A stretch of DNA of 64,000 nucleotides from Adiantum capillus-veneris (lineage: Eukaryota > Streptophyta > Polypodiopsida > Polypodiales > Pteridaceae). How positions within the stretch are numbered: position 1 is the stretch's first letter; every line of letters begins with the position of its first letter. The stretch is taken from NCBI GenBank assembly GCA_014529385.2, contig CM043955.1, positions 137,030,108-137,094,107 on the forward strand, read 5' to 3'. Below are positions 53,140 through 64,000 of the stretch, piece by piece. The position numbers and the translations under genes are program-made. The notes under the pieces were generated by a model. It saw only the letters and a program-made list of their open reading frames with translations, did no database searches and was not told the DNA's origin.

Positions 53140-54020
53140 ATATTTACTGCTCTCGCTTCCTTTATTATGTTCTTGGCTTCGTTGGGATTCATGGGATCAG
53201 TTCCTCCTTGTAGCCCTTTCTACCTGTCTTCTCCTGGAATGAGTTGAGTGCTAGGAATCCCTCAATTCATCAGCTGTCCCCTACTCTAAAGGCACATCTG
53301 TCTCATTGCTAGGTTCTTCCTTTATATCAGAGCCTCGCTTTGTTTCTTACAGGATGGGGCTGATGTAGTCCAAATTGTCCATGAATCTAGTAGCTGGCCT
53401 TCTGTCTCGTGTAGCTCCTCTGGGCAGAATTATTGAAACGTGATGGCTCTAACACCAATTGGGAGATAGTTCATTTTGTCTAGAGCAACTCTGCTCAAGC
53501 CACCGTGATCGCCAAACTGGAATGAACTGGATGCTTTTAGACAGCTATCCCAGGTTGGTAGTTAGAGTTAGTTAGACCACGTATGAGACTTCAGATCACA
53601 CTAAACATAAACTAAAAGATAAGACTGTGACCAGACCAAAACTAGAAACTAATATTGAACACTAAAACTGAAAAGATAGTGACACCAGAAATGGAAACTG
53701 AAACTAGACTCGTATATTCAGACCAAACAAGTGTGTACAAGTGTAATCAGTACTACAAATATGTCTTCAGCTCAATTAGAATTACAAAGGTATGTAGAGC
53801 TCTAAGCTAGTATATGGTATCAAAATCCACACAACAACCCCTGACAATTGAACTAATGAGCCGTATTTATAGGCTCCCATTGGCTCTTTGACTGTCTGTA
53901 TCCTATGTCAATTACCCCCGTATAGCTAGCTCTAGTAATTACCAGCCTAGGCATCCTAATCTAATATCCATTCCCACCATTTACATCTATCATCTCTAGC
54001 ACCCAAAATCTTGTAAAATC
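53140..54020 (-). mobile_element. Solo LTR with primer site, minus strand (tentative)
   Basis: Plus strand TGGCTCTAACACCAAT at 53,444-53,459 is the reverse of a slightly changed tRNA-Met primer site. Next to it, reading minus, an LTR-like end ...TATCTCCCA falls at 53,460. CCTATAAATACGG on the minus strand at about 53,862-53,876 is a strong TATA box. The outer LTR end is not defined. It interrupts a copia fragment (52,932-53,125 and 54,190-54,400). Confidence 0.45.
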
Positions 54021-54189
54021 AGTTGTAGTTCACACATGATTTATGAATTGAAGATTCCTAAGAATGAGGAGCCTTCTACTAGCACCACTCAAAAGAGAGA
54101 GTAGAGAGAAATCGTCAAGGTTTGAGATGCTCTAGTAGAGCAATATGTCAAATGGTATTCTTGAGTCGTCCCAATAATCATACATACAT

Positions 54190-54534
54190 AAGGTCTTGCA
54201 TCATATCAATATGCAAGGTGTTAAGGCATCGAGTACCCCAATGCTGTCATATATGAAACTTAGCAAGGATGAATTTTCTAAATCACATGTTGTGAAGGCT
54301 AAGATGGATAAGATTATGTATTCCTTAGCAATAGGCACTCTCATGTACACTAATGGTGGCTATGAGGCCAGGCATTGCATTTGCAATGGGAGTGGGGAGT
54401 TGTTATTTCAGTGGATGATGTTTGCTTTGTTCCAATGTGGAGTTAAGCTAGTTGTTACCTTAGAGAGTACTTTTGAGGATGCTTCTCTTTTAGAGGAGGG
54501 GACTTCCACGTTATTATCTTCAATCAGCTTTTAG
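54190..54534 (+). pseudogene. Copia reverse transcriptase C-terminal fragment
   Basis: N-M-Q-G-V-K-A-S-S-T-P-M and the later Y-S-L-A-I-G-T-L-M-Y match the end of copia RT (…STP… and …A-x-G-S-L-M-Y…). The frame 54,196-54,534 then degenerates. It is the same orientation as, and plausibly the same element as, 52,932-53,125. Confidence 0.75.
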
Positions 54535-54540
54535 TGCTCC

Positions 54541-55440
54541 ATTCAACAAAGTACCATGCATGGTGTCTTCTAGTCCTTGGTTTCCTTGCCCATTTCTTGT
54601 AGCTTTGAATGGTGTGCTTTAGCTGACAGTGCAGTTAATATCTTGGTGGATGCTTTCTTGAGCCATTTTGATGGTTTCTTTGTCTTTTAGTTTTGTGGTG
54701 TGACAATTGCTCTTCTTGTGTATCTGACCGGTAGTTCCTATGCCTCGTCTTCATTATTGGTCCTTGGAGATTGTACCATCCAGCACACACCTAGTTCCCT
54801 TATCCTTGGACTAGCATGTTGCTTCATATAGCTGGATAGTGGTCCTCCTTGGACTAGGAACCAGTTAGAGTTAGCAAGAATTCTTTGTACTGGGGAGACT
54901 GTCTTCTTGGTTCTCTTAGATTTGGTTCCAAGTTCCACATATATTTTTTCTTTCGGATTCACCTACCTCAGATGATCCAATAACACAGGTAGAGACTGTT
55001 GGAGAGTTATCCATGGTTTGGGTAATGCCATAGATCACCTATGGGAGTGCGAGTCACTGAAGAGAGAGCATGGACCTTGTAGAGACCATTCTCTACCGTG
55101 CCCCCTCTGACCTCCTTTCCGGAGTCACCACCACATCCTCTATGAGAATCATCTCCATGCTAAGCTTGCACACCCTGTGCACAAACATAAGACGAAAACC
55201 CAAATTTGAAGCATAGAGAACCTTGGAGGTATGCATACCCCCTCTGCCATCTAGAATGAACCCTCACTGTGAATAGGAATTTCAGATTTGTTGGCCAAAA
55301 AAATAGAACCACAGTGCCGCCGCATGTTGGAACAATGTCAGGTGCAAACATAATTAAAATGGTGACAAGATCTAGACTTTACACTTCCACAAATATTTAC
55401 TTCTTTTCTTGTTTGGATCTAATCTCCCTCAATAGTTTTG
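54541..55440. other. No gene supported
   Basis: Short ORFs on both strands without motifs. Position suggests decayed copia RNase H or 3' sequence in the first 200 bp, but no RNase H residues could be picked out. Confidence 0.45.
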
Positions 55441-55746
55441 GGGAGAGGCATTGAAAACTGTGGTTCATATTTGCGACAGGTCTCCCAACCGTGCATCAAA
55501 TAATAGGCTAAATCTTTGTAATCAAGTCTTGCAAGCTCTTCTAGCCCTCATCTTATCCTCAAGCCTAATTTTTGCAATCCTTACACTCAACTCTTATCGT
55601 TGCAACAAGCATTGTAATTAAAGCCTTGTAATCAAGTTTTCTTAATAAAGTAAAGCTTATAATCAAGTTTTCTCAATCAAGTGTCAAGTTTTATAATCAA
55701 GATCAAGTGTTGCAATCAAACACCAAGCTTTGGTATTCTGAGATCC
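55441..55746 (+). repeat. Gypsy LTR-like end and primer-site-like sequence
   Basis: Repeated AATCAAG words (55,515-55,720) lead to TGGTATTCTGAGATCC at 55,731-55,746, a diverged tRNA-Met primer site. A gag frame follows about 240 bp later, so a decayed 5' LTR is likely. Confidence 0.4.
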
Positions 55747-55979
55747 TTCTCTCCTGTAGCTCGCGACACACTCATAATAGTTTGGCAAGACTCCACTTCT
55801 TGACATGGAATATGAGAGCAATGCACGAGCAAGCACACTCATGTTAAGTTGAGTGGAGCAAGAACTTTTAGCACCAGGTCTAAGAACTATGCGAAGACAA
55901 CACTAACCACTACCCAGTCGTCCCTTCAATCAGCCCTCTACAAACGAAGGAGCCCAAGGTTAGCCTACCTTAAAAAAAA

Positions 55980-56460
55980 TTGATGGGACAAGTTCAAAGT
56001 TCTAAGCCTCCCCCACCAAGTGAGGCAGTTAATACACATGCAACCAAAGAGCTATCATACGAGTGCTTCCCAAAGTTGGTCTTGTTGGCACACTTCTCTC
56101 AGATATGGCCCTCTCTTGGTTTGCACTCGTGCTTAAAAAAGACTCTCCTTCACTCTATGACTTTGAGTATTTTGTAAAAGAGTCCTCAGCAACCTTTGGA
56201 GATGTAGATACACAAGTGTTTCCAAACCAAGATTGAAAATTAATAGGCTCAAGCCCCACATTAGTCTATGTGTCTGAATTCAGGAAACTCACTTTTGATA
56301 TAACATGGCATGAGGATTATTCCATCTATCAATTTTGATGAGGGACCAAAGGGACGACGTAAATGATCCCTTCCTCACTATTCCAAACATTCATACTCTA
56401 AGTGAATTCATGTCTCAAGCCATAGAACATGATAACAAGCCTTTTGAAAGGTGACAAGAA
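55980..56460 (+). pseudogene. Gypsy gag fragment
   Basis: Plus-strand frames give L-S-D-M-A-L-S-W-F-A-L-V-L, F-x-x-F-V-K-E-S-S-A-T-F-G-D (56,095-56,200), S-E-F-R-K-L-T-F-D (56,272-56,300) and L-S-E-F-M-S-Q-A-I-E (56,396-56,430), in the order found in chromovirus-type gag proteins. Stops and frameshifts intervene. The part from 56,274 onward is duplicated at 57,812. Confidence 0.65.
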
Positions 56461-56714
56461 AAGAGATGGGAAGCGATGCCAACCCCTACCTTTACCACAA
56501 TATCCTTTGTGTGAGTGCGCTCGTGTAGATACGTTCACGGTGCGATGTGGTGCAAGGAAGGGGAGAAGCAAGTGAGGCACTATGTGGGTGGAGAAAACAT
56601 CTAGAATAGTGAGGAGCCCCTTATTCTTTGGTATATCAAGAATAAGGCAAGTATGTATAGCGGGAAGGCGAGCGATTTGCCGGCCATGGGCAGTCGTATG
56701 CTTGTGCGTGCGTT

Positions 56715-56753
<39 letters not shown>

Positions 56754-56860
56754 GAGTTTTGTGCGAGAATCGAGCAGTAGTAGCGTGCAAAATTTGGGAC
56801 AACGCTGTGTATTAGCAAATTGGTGTGTGTGTTGTACACACACACACACATACACACACA
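56274..56860. repeat. Direct repeat copy A (gag end plus flanking DNA and (CA)n)
   Basis: Begins CTGAATTCAGGAAACTCAC. It includes the gag end, the phrase GAGGAGCCCCTTATT and two CA microsatellites (56,719-56,751 and 56,836-56,860). It matches copy B at 57,812 with point changes and different CA lengths. Confidence 0.9.
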
Positions 56861-57058
56861 ATCGAGTAGCGGGTAGCAGAGCATCATGAAGGGGAATCGA
56901 CTTTGTAATTAAATCGGATGGACACATAGCGTCTTTAATGAAATAAAATCCCACTTAAAGGTGATGCACCAATGAGTGAGTGCTACTAGCTAAAGTACTA
57001 GTGTGTATAAGAAAATATGTGAGACACTCTCTCAATCTATGTCCACTGGCTCACTCAG

Positions 57059-57738
57059 TCAATCTACATGAAGCCACATCCACTCTAGTGATAGGCAAGC
57101 ATGCATATCCACCCTACAATCTACACACAAATTTTGTAGACATCTTTGTATGGATTGTAAAGCTCCACTATGCATCATGCTAGTGTCAGTCACCGTATGA
57201 ATGACAATCCCTGCTGCAAATTCTCCCACTGTAGCTGCTAGGGCGGGCCTTGACACTAGTAGGTCGTAAATGAGATGCCCAAATGCTAACAAAATTTGAG
57301 CAAACCGGGCTGCCCTAGCCTCCTCTGTGCTATCTGCATGCACTACATCATCAGGACTACTCATCACGTATGCATGTGTCATCACCAACACTGGGATGGC
57401 TATGTCCCTCACACCCATAAGAAGAACTATGTGTCTTGTCATCAACTCATATCAAAGAACTCCATGCCCATCATCTCTACGTGTGTCTCTAGGGAGCAGA
57501 CCCGCTCTACCTCTGCATGCATAGACTCTGACAACACCTATTGTGTCTCATTAGAGCACTGCCACTCTATCTCTATCTCTACAAAATCTACTGGCATGTC
57601 TTGCATATCTATATGCTCTATCTTGTGAGCATGGTGGAGCTCACCTACGAAGGAGACACGTCTCATCTCTTGCTCAATGCATGCCAACAAAAAAACTGCT
57701 ATGGCGAGGCCATGAGTGGGGTTCCTACCCTGCAACAA
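57059..57738 (-). pseudogene. Unassigned protein-like ORF pair
   Basis: The frames 57,538-57,738 (66 codons) and 57,059-57,445 (128 codons) read like one protein broken by a stop at 57,538 and a frameshift near 57,445-57,460. There is an acidic N-terminal part, then an Ala/Leu-rich helical part (A-A-R-F-A-Q-I-L-L-A-F-G near 57,290). No family recognised. It lies between the two direct repeats, so it could be element-internal or captured sequence. Confidence 0.3.
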
Positions 57739-57771
57739 AAGTGCATGGCGAGGCCATGAGTGGGGTTCCTA
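57701..57771. repeat. 44-bp tandem duplication
   Basis: ATGGCGAGGCCATGAGTGGG starts at 57,701 and 57,745. The second copy is cut after 27 bp. Confidence 0.9.
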
Positions 57772-57811
57772 CAATCTAATCCATTGCACACTAGATAACC
57801 TGCCCCCGGTG

Positions 57812-58529
<718 letters not shown>

Positions 58530-58530
<1 letters not shown>

Positions 58531-59206
58531 CTCCATGGGCAGGAGATAATGTACCATTCTCTCATACTTACTGACTTGCCGCACTATTCAGTGCAGATTT
58601 GGACTTGGCATTTACCTAGCTCTAAACACTCTTTTAATGAAAACCATATATACCCGTCTACACATGCTCGCCTTTAAGCAAGTCATGCTCCTAGTTATTA
58701 ATGATCACATGAATTTTCTAGTACCACCTTGCTGACCTATAGGAATTTCCACCCACACACATGCTGGATTATTTATTGTGTAAGCTGCTGTCCTCTTGGC
58801 CACTATCCACATTAAAAAGTTGATTACTCTCTCCTACCAACAATTTACTATTTTGGCTCACCCTTGATCGGGATTCTAATCGACTCGTGTGCCCATCGTC
58901 TTGGTTCACCACATACGTAATCCCTCCTAGCAGGTTCTGCCCTCATAACCTTTGATCTACCTCACTGCACATCCATCAACTACTGTCGCCCTTATCTGCT
59001 CAACCCACCCCTGGGTTTCTTGAGCAAAGCTTTCTTGCTCTTTTTTTTCTCCTCAGTCCCTGTCTCACATACACGTTTGATTCAATATTTGTATTATCTA
59101 TAATTCTCGCTCCTTGCTTCCCTTGTATACTCTACCTTCACAGGTTTGGAATTGCATCATTACCCTCTGCATCGGTCCACGCGTGCGTGTGGCTCTCACA
59201 GTTTGC

Positions 59207-59272
<66 letters not shown>

Positions 59273-59382
59273 TACATGATACAAATACTGGTTGTTTTAA
59301 TATAGTAATTCTCATGGTTAATGGTTAAGTTTGTCACTACTGAAGTACTTGTTTCTAGGGTTGGTACGTGATGGTTGAGTAT
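58530..59382. other. No gene; microsatellite and unassigned DNA
   Basis: Contains (CA)31 at 59,209-59,270. All ORFs crossing the CA runs are artefacts of the dinucleotide repeat. Nothing else recognised. Confidence 0.6.
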
Positions 59383-59704
59383 TGTTGAGATGTCGAGCTC
59401 TACATCTTGAGATGGCATCCACTACGGGTCTTGGCCGCTTACGACATTTACTCACTGGCGCGTTAGGTGACCGGCACGGAGGATCTCTGCCAGTGATTCT
59501 ACAGCTGGACTACACTTATAGTGCCAGCCTAGTACGCTTCTAGCGAGTTCACACTTAGTGACCGCATGTACATATGTGCTACTTTTCAGTTTTAGCACTA
59601 AGTCATTTTGTACTCTCTTTTCTGTGAACAAGAAGAAGAAGCTTTCCATCTCTGTGTGCTTTGTGCTTGTCTTGTGTAGCTCTCTTGCATCCTCATTCTT
59701 TACA
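59383..59704 (+). repeat. Copia-D 5' LTR (start inferred)
   Basis: TGTTGAGATGTCGAGCTC to ...CATTCTTTACA, ending next to the primer site. The start is chosen as the nearest TGTTG. Without the second LTR it is provisional. Confidence 0.55.
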
Positions 59705-59716
59705 TGGTATCAGAGC
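59705..59716 (+). promoter_or_regulatory. Copia-D primer binding site (tRNA-Met)
   Basis: TGGTATCAGAGC, directly after the LTR end, complements initiator tRNA-Met. Confidence 0.85.
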
Positions 59717-59986
59717 TTGGTGCAGGCAAGAGAGGCTAAGAGAGCAAGAGCATCACAATCCCTTCGTTTGCAATCCATGACCAGATGCCACAAGTTTCTG
59801 AACAAGTTTCTGAACATGTCTCCAAAGTGCAGTACACAGAGATTTATTGTACAAGTACAGTGGTTGTATGTACGCTTGATTGTGGACACTCGTTGAGTGT
59901 AGAAAGCGTTACAGGTACCACGATAGCAGGTTCAGCAGATTTGCAGGTTTTTGCAGATTGCAGCTATTTTGTCTTAGTGCTTCAAG

Positions 59987-62900
59987 ATGTCTGACGGTTT
60001 CAGTCAGATTGTTACTAAGAAGCTTGAGAAAAATAACTACCCTGCATGGAAGTTCAGAATAACTAATTTCCTAAAAGGAAAAGGTTATTGGGACTATGTA
60101 GACGGAGACAATGAAAAGGAACTAGAGATTCTCGAGGCAAATGCTACAGCAGAACAAAGGAAAGCTTTGAGGGACTGGCAACAAGGCCAAAGCAAAGTGA
60201 TGTATTGGCTTTCTATGAGCATCACAGATGGCAGGATGGGCTATCTACAGGATGCTGAAACCCCCGCCATTGCATGGAAAAACTTAGGCAGAGCGTTCGA
60301 GGTGAACACCAAGGCCAGGAAGCTTCAACTAAAGTCGGAGCTAAATCAGGTTAAGAGGAACAACCTCTCAATCAATGATTATGCCTTGAAGATCAAGAGT
60401 ATCATTGAGGCTCTTGGATCTATTAAAGTCTCAGTGGAAGACGATGACATTGTCCGTGCATGCTTGGATGGTCTAGGAGATGAGTATGCACATTTCAGGT
60501 CTTCCATGAATACAAGAGACGACATCCTCGTGTTCCAAGATTTGATTTCTATGCTTATTCTTGAGGAGAAGAACCTTGACACATCTTCTTCTCATGGCAG
60601 AAATAATTTTGAACAGACCTTCTATTCTAACTCCAACAGAGGTAGAGGTAGAGGTCGTGGTCGAGGCCCAAGGGGTTGCAGGGGCCAATTTCTGGAAGGT
60701 CAATCAAATCAAAACAATACAGGTGGCAAGGGAAACCAGTCTCAAGGCAGGGGGAGTCAAAGAGGTCGTGGTGCAAGATCAAGTAGGTAGCAACATACTC
60801 GAGATAGCAGAAAATGTTGGACTTGTGGTGAAAGAGGTCACATGTCACGTGACTGTCCAAAGGGAAAAGCAAGTGGAAAGAGAGAACATGGCAACTATGC
60901 ATCTACTAGCAGAGATGTAGATGACAGCAAAAACGAGCGCATGTTTGTTATGCAACATGTAATGAATACAATGACTACAGAGAATTCCACCCAAGATGAT
61001 GTTTGGTATGTGGATTCAGGTGCCTCTAATCACATGACGTCTCGTGGAGAGTGGTTTAGAGATATGCACAAACCAGATGTGTCAGGCTATGTGCAGACAG
61101 GAGATGACACAGCTCACCCCATTGCTCATGTAGGGGACATACCTCTAAATACGAAGAGTGGGAAATCAAAGTACTTAGCAAATGTACTTCATGTCCCAAA
61201 CATTACAAAGAATCTTGTTTTTGTTGGACAAATGGTTGAGCAGGGTTTGCAGGTTCGCTTCAATCCAAATGGCTGTTATGTAGAAGATTTCCAGAATGAT
61301 TGTAAGCTGATCACAGAGGGAAAATGTGTGGGCAGAATGTTTACGCTGAATGTAGACATGCCTGAGGTAAAAGCTGCATTATTTGCACAGGGCACAGGTG
61401 TTGTGGCTGATGTTGACATTTGGCACAAACGCATTGGCCATGTCAATGAGCAGAGATTGCGCAGCATGCAATCAAAACAGATTGTAAAAGGTTTGCCCAA
61501 ATTCAAGGTGGATGGAATGCATAAAGTGTGTGCAGCATGCTAGTTTGGAAAACAGTCAAAGGGCTCATTTCCACATGAGTGCAATGTATGTAAAAAGCCA
61601 CTTGAGGTGGTGCACACAGATGTTTGGGGTCCAACCAATACTGCAAGTATACATGGTTGCAGGTTTTATGTCTCTTTCATTGATGACCATACAAGGAAAG
61701 TATGGGTCTACTTCATGCGTAACAAAAGTGAAGTGTTTGGTCACTTTCAGGACTTCAAAGTCATGATTGAGAAGGAGACAGATATGCAAATCAAGACATT
61801 GAGGTCAGATGGAGGGGGAGAGTACTTCTCCAATGATTTTTCAGATTTTCTGCGAATGCATGGTATACGCAGGCAGTTTACATGCAAATATACTCCACAG
61901 CAGAATGGGGTCGCAGAAAGGAAAAACAGGCACATTGCAGAGGTTGCACATGCATTGATGAATGAGAAGAACATGCCTCATCACTTTTGGGCTGAAGCTG
62001 TAAATACAGCTGTGTACATTATGAACAGGACACCTACAGCTGCGGTGCATGATGTAACGCCTGAGGAAAAGTTTACAGGTACAAAGCCTGATTTGGCACA
62101 CTTGAAAGTGTTTAGCTGCATAGCTTACGTGCATGTACCAGATGAGTTGCGTAGGAAATTGGATCCTAAAGCAGAGAAATGTATTCTTGTGGGATATTCC
62201 CTTGAACAAAAGGGGTACAGGTGCTACAATCCTACTACACGAGAATTACGAGTGAGTAGAGATGTAGTCTTTGATGAGATGAGCAGCTCGTACAGTAATG
62301 CACATGGCACTATTGGGGCTGATGTAAAAGATGATGTGGTTGTACAAAATGTGAGGCCAGAGTCACAGGTTTTGAGTGGACCACAAGAGTCCTCTTCTCG
62401 TGGCTCTGTTGAGAAGCCATGGAATGGTAGACTACGTACGCAGGTTACTCCACCAACAGGTACAGGGAATGTATCACAAAAAGGAAAGGAAAAGGTTGAT
62501 GAACCTCCCTTTATGGCTGATGCATCATTAGGTTTTTCACATGTAGACATGGATTCAGATAGTTCTAAACAAAGTCTTGATGAGGAATTTGGAATTCCGG
62601 CTGTCAGGACACCTGGTGTAAGGAAAGTACAAGAAGATGCTAGAGGGCAAAGGAGTGACCCAGGACCGCGCAGATGTAACCGAGTTAGAAATCCACTTTA
62701 GAAATTGACTTATGATGGGTATCTAGCGCATCACCAAGCCTACATGGCTAAGGTGATATAGAATGTGGAGCCCACATGTTTTGAAGATGCAGTTGGAAAT
62801 GTGCATTGGGATGATGCAATGAATGAAGAGATGGCTGCATTGGAAGCAAATGACACATGGGAGTTGGTGCCATTGCCAAGTGGCAAGAAAGCTATTGGCT

Positions 62901-64000
62901 GTAAATGGGTGTATAAAACTAAGCATAAGGCTGATGGTAACATTGAGCGTCACAAGGCAAGGCTGGTCGCAAAGGGTTATGCACAGACGTATGGCATAGA
63001 CTATGAGGAGACCTTTGCTCTAGTGGAAAAGATGACAAATGTGAGAGCTGTCATAGCAGTGGCTGCATCTAGAGGATGGATTATGCATCAAATGGATGTA
63101 AAGAATGCCTTTTTGAATGGTGAGTTGCAAGAGGAAGTGTATATGGATCAACCACCTGGTTATGTCGATCCAGGTTACCCAGATTATGTATGCAGACTTC
63201 TCAAAGCTTTGTATGGTTTGAAGCAGGGCTCTAGAGCATGGTATGACAAGATTGCCAAGTATCTTGTCAGTATTGGGTTTAGGAGAGCTCATGCTGATCA
63301 TTCACTCTATGTACGATGATCACTCTATGTACGTGAGAGTGATGTGGGAATTGTGGTCATTACTATATATGTAGATGACCTTATTATTGTGGGTGACAAT
63401 GCTATGGAGATTGACCATGTGAAGGGTCTTCTTAAGCAGGAGTTTGAAATCAAAGATTTGGGCAAGTTGCGCTACTTTCTTGGCATTGAGGTGATCAGGA
63501 CTCCATAAGGTGTATGGCTGTCACAAAGAAAATATGCTTTGGACATGTTGTCAAAGTATGGTATGGCTGATTGTAAGCCAATTTCTATTCCCTTGGATGT
63601 GAATGCAAAGTTGAGTGCAGAGAAGGGTGATGTTGTTGAGGATGTCAACATGTACAGGAAGATTGTGGGTAGTCTAATCTACTTGACTATCACGAGGCCA
63701 GACTTGAGCTACACAGTAGGCTTGGAGAGTCAGTTCATGCAGCTTCCGAGGAAGCCACATTTGGATGGAGTACGACGCACACTTCGGTATGTGCAAGGGA
63801 CTCTTGACTACGCATTGTTCTATGCAGTAGATGCTCCATTAGCATTGTATGGGTATACGGATGCAGATTGGGCAGGTAGCATTGTTGATAGGAGATCTAC
63901 GAGTGGCTTCATGTTCTCTTTTGGGAGTGCTGTTATTACTTGGAGCAGCAAAAAGCAGCCTACGGTTGCTTTGTCGAGCACAGAGGCCGAGTACAGAGGT
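59987..64000 (+). pseudogene. Copia-D gag-pol, one frame with six stops
   Basis: ATG at 59,987 opens gag (M-S-D-G-F-S-Q-I), with a Gly-Arg-rich (RGRGRG) segment near 60,640-60,665. Next come the CCHC knuckle (C-W-T-C-G-E-R-G-H-x4-C, about 60,819-60,857), protease D-S-G-A (about 61,015-61,026), the integrase zinc region and D-D-E core (H-T-D-V-W-G-P near 61,615; R-S-D-G-G-G near 61,805; V-A-E-R-K-N near 61,910), RT with an intact Y-V-D-D at 63,368-63,379, and the start of RNase H (S-S-T-E-A-E-Y-R-G) at the window edge. Stops are TAG 60,788, TAG 61,541, TAG 62,699, TAG 62,759, TGA 63,317 and TAA 63,506. All pieces share one phase. It is inactive as written. Confidence 0.9.
63302..63337 (+). repeat. 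18-bp tandem duplication creating a stop
   Basis: TCACTCTATGTACG begins at 63,302 and again at 63,320. The 18-bp step keeps the frame but puts TGA at 63,317-63,319 inside Copia-D RT. Confidence 0.85.

Larger units (their letters stand above)
59383..64000 (+). mobile_element. Copia-D: Ty1/copia element running off the window
   Basis: Inferred 5' LTR (about 59,383-59,704), tRNA-Met primer site (59,705-59,716), a short leader and a single gag-pol frame from 59,987 to the window end. The 3' LTR lies outside. It is not of the Copia-A/B family by gag sequence. Six stops interrupt the frame but no frameshift was found. Confidence 0.85.

Noticed and set aside
59987-64000. Stop-codon readthrough or RNA editing rescuing Copia-D
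   Set aside because: Six stops spread through gag and pol, one made by a duplication, are far more simply explained as mutation. U-to-C editing is an organelle process and this is nuclear mobile DNA.

Overview
This window is nuclear DNA of a land plant. The evidence is one intact host gene with a typical plant exon layout (a 168-residue translationally controlled tumour protein, TCTP, in five exons at 32,242-33,605), an endogenous caulimovirid (plant pararetrovirus) remnant, a tRNA-derived SINE, and wall-to-wall Ty1/copia and Ty3/gypsy LTR retrotransposons. The species cannot be named from the sequence. No rRNA gene, genuine tRNA gene, CRISPR array or prokaryotic feature was seen.

Layout. 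1-2,290: decayed gypsy-like gag and unassigned ORFs (minus). 2,336-5,815: endogenous pararetrovirus (plus), in the order coat-protein zinc knuckle, protease region, end of RNase H, promoter, tRNA-Met primer site, movement protein. 5,900-7,200: tandem repeats. 7,209-9,931: 5' half of a copia element (Copia-A), fused to gypsy pol (9,932-11,557). 11,994-14,840: 5' half of a sister copia element (Copia-B). 15,167-25,474: a gypsy element on the minus strand (Gypsy-M), split by a nested gypsy relative primed by tRNA-Asp (Gypsy-D, about 20,207-24,541). 25,922-31,077: complete copia element (Copia-C, minus) with both LTRs and a 5-bp target duplication. 32,242-33,605: TCTP. 35,930-36,805: gypsy fragment (plus). 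36,806-38,640: a minus-strand retroelement ORF with a palindrome-bearing leader. 40,034-51,840: a large gypsy element on the minus strand (Gypsy-T). 52,426-52,853: SINE with 17-bp target duplications. 52,930-58,530: copia and gypsy scraps, a duplicated gag/microsatellite block and long (CA)n runs. 59,383-64,000: 5' LTR and most of gag-pol of Copia-D, running off the window.

The least ordinary signals are these. (1) Nine copies of a roughly 22-bp palindrome (arms GTAAATAATC and GATTATTTAC) recur about every 285 bp in two non-coding retroelement leaders and once just upstream of an LTR TATA box, while the DNA between them has diverged. (2) Gypsy-T carries a second aspartic-protease-like domain and a tryptophan-motif repeat region downstream of integrase. 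(3) Two copia relatives share leader hairpins with compensating base changes. (4) Copia-D keeps one reading frame for 4 kb with six stops and no frameshift, five of the stops lying where C-to-T change of a glutamine codon would put them. Apart from TCTP, essentially all coding sequence here belongs to mobile elements, and most of it is broken.
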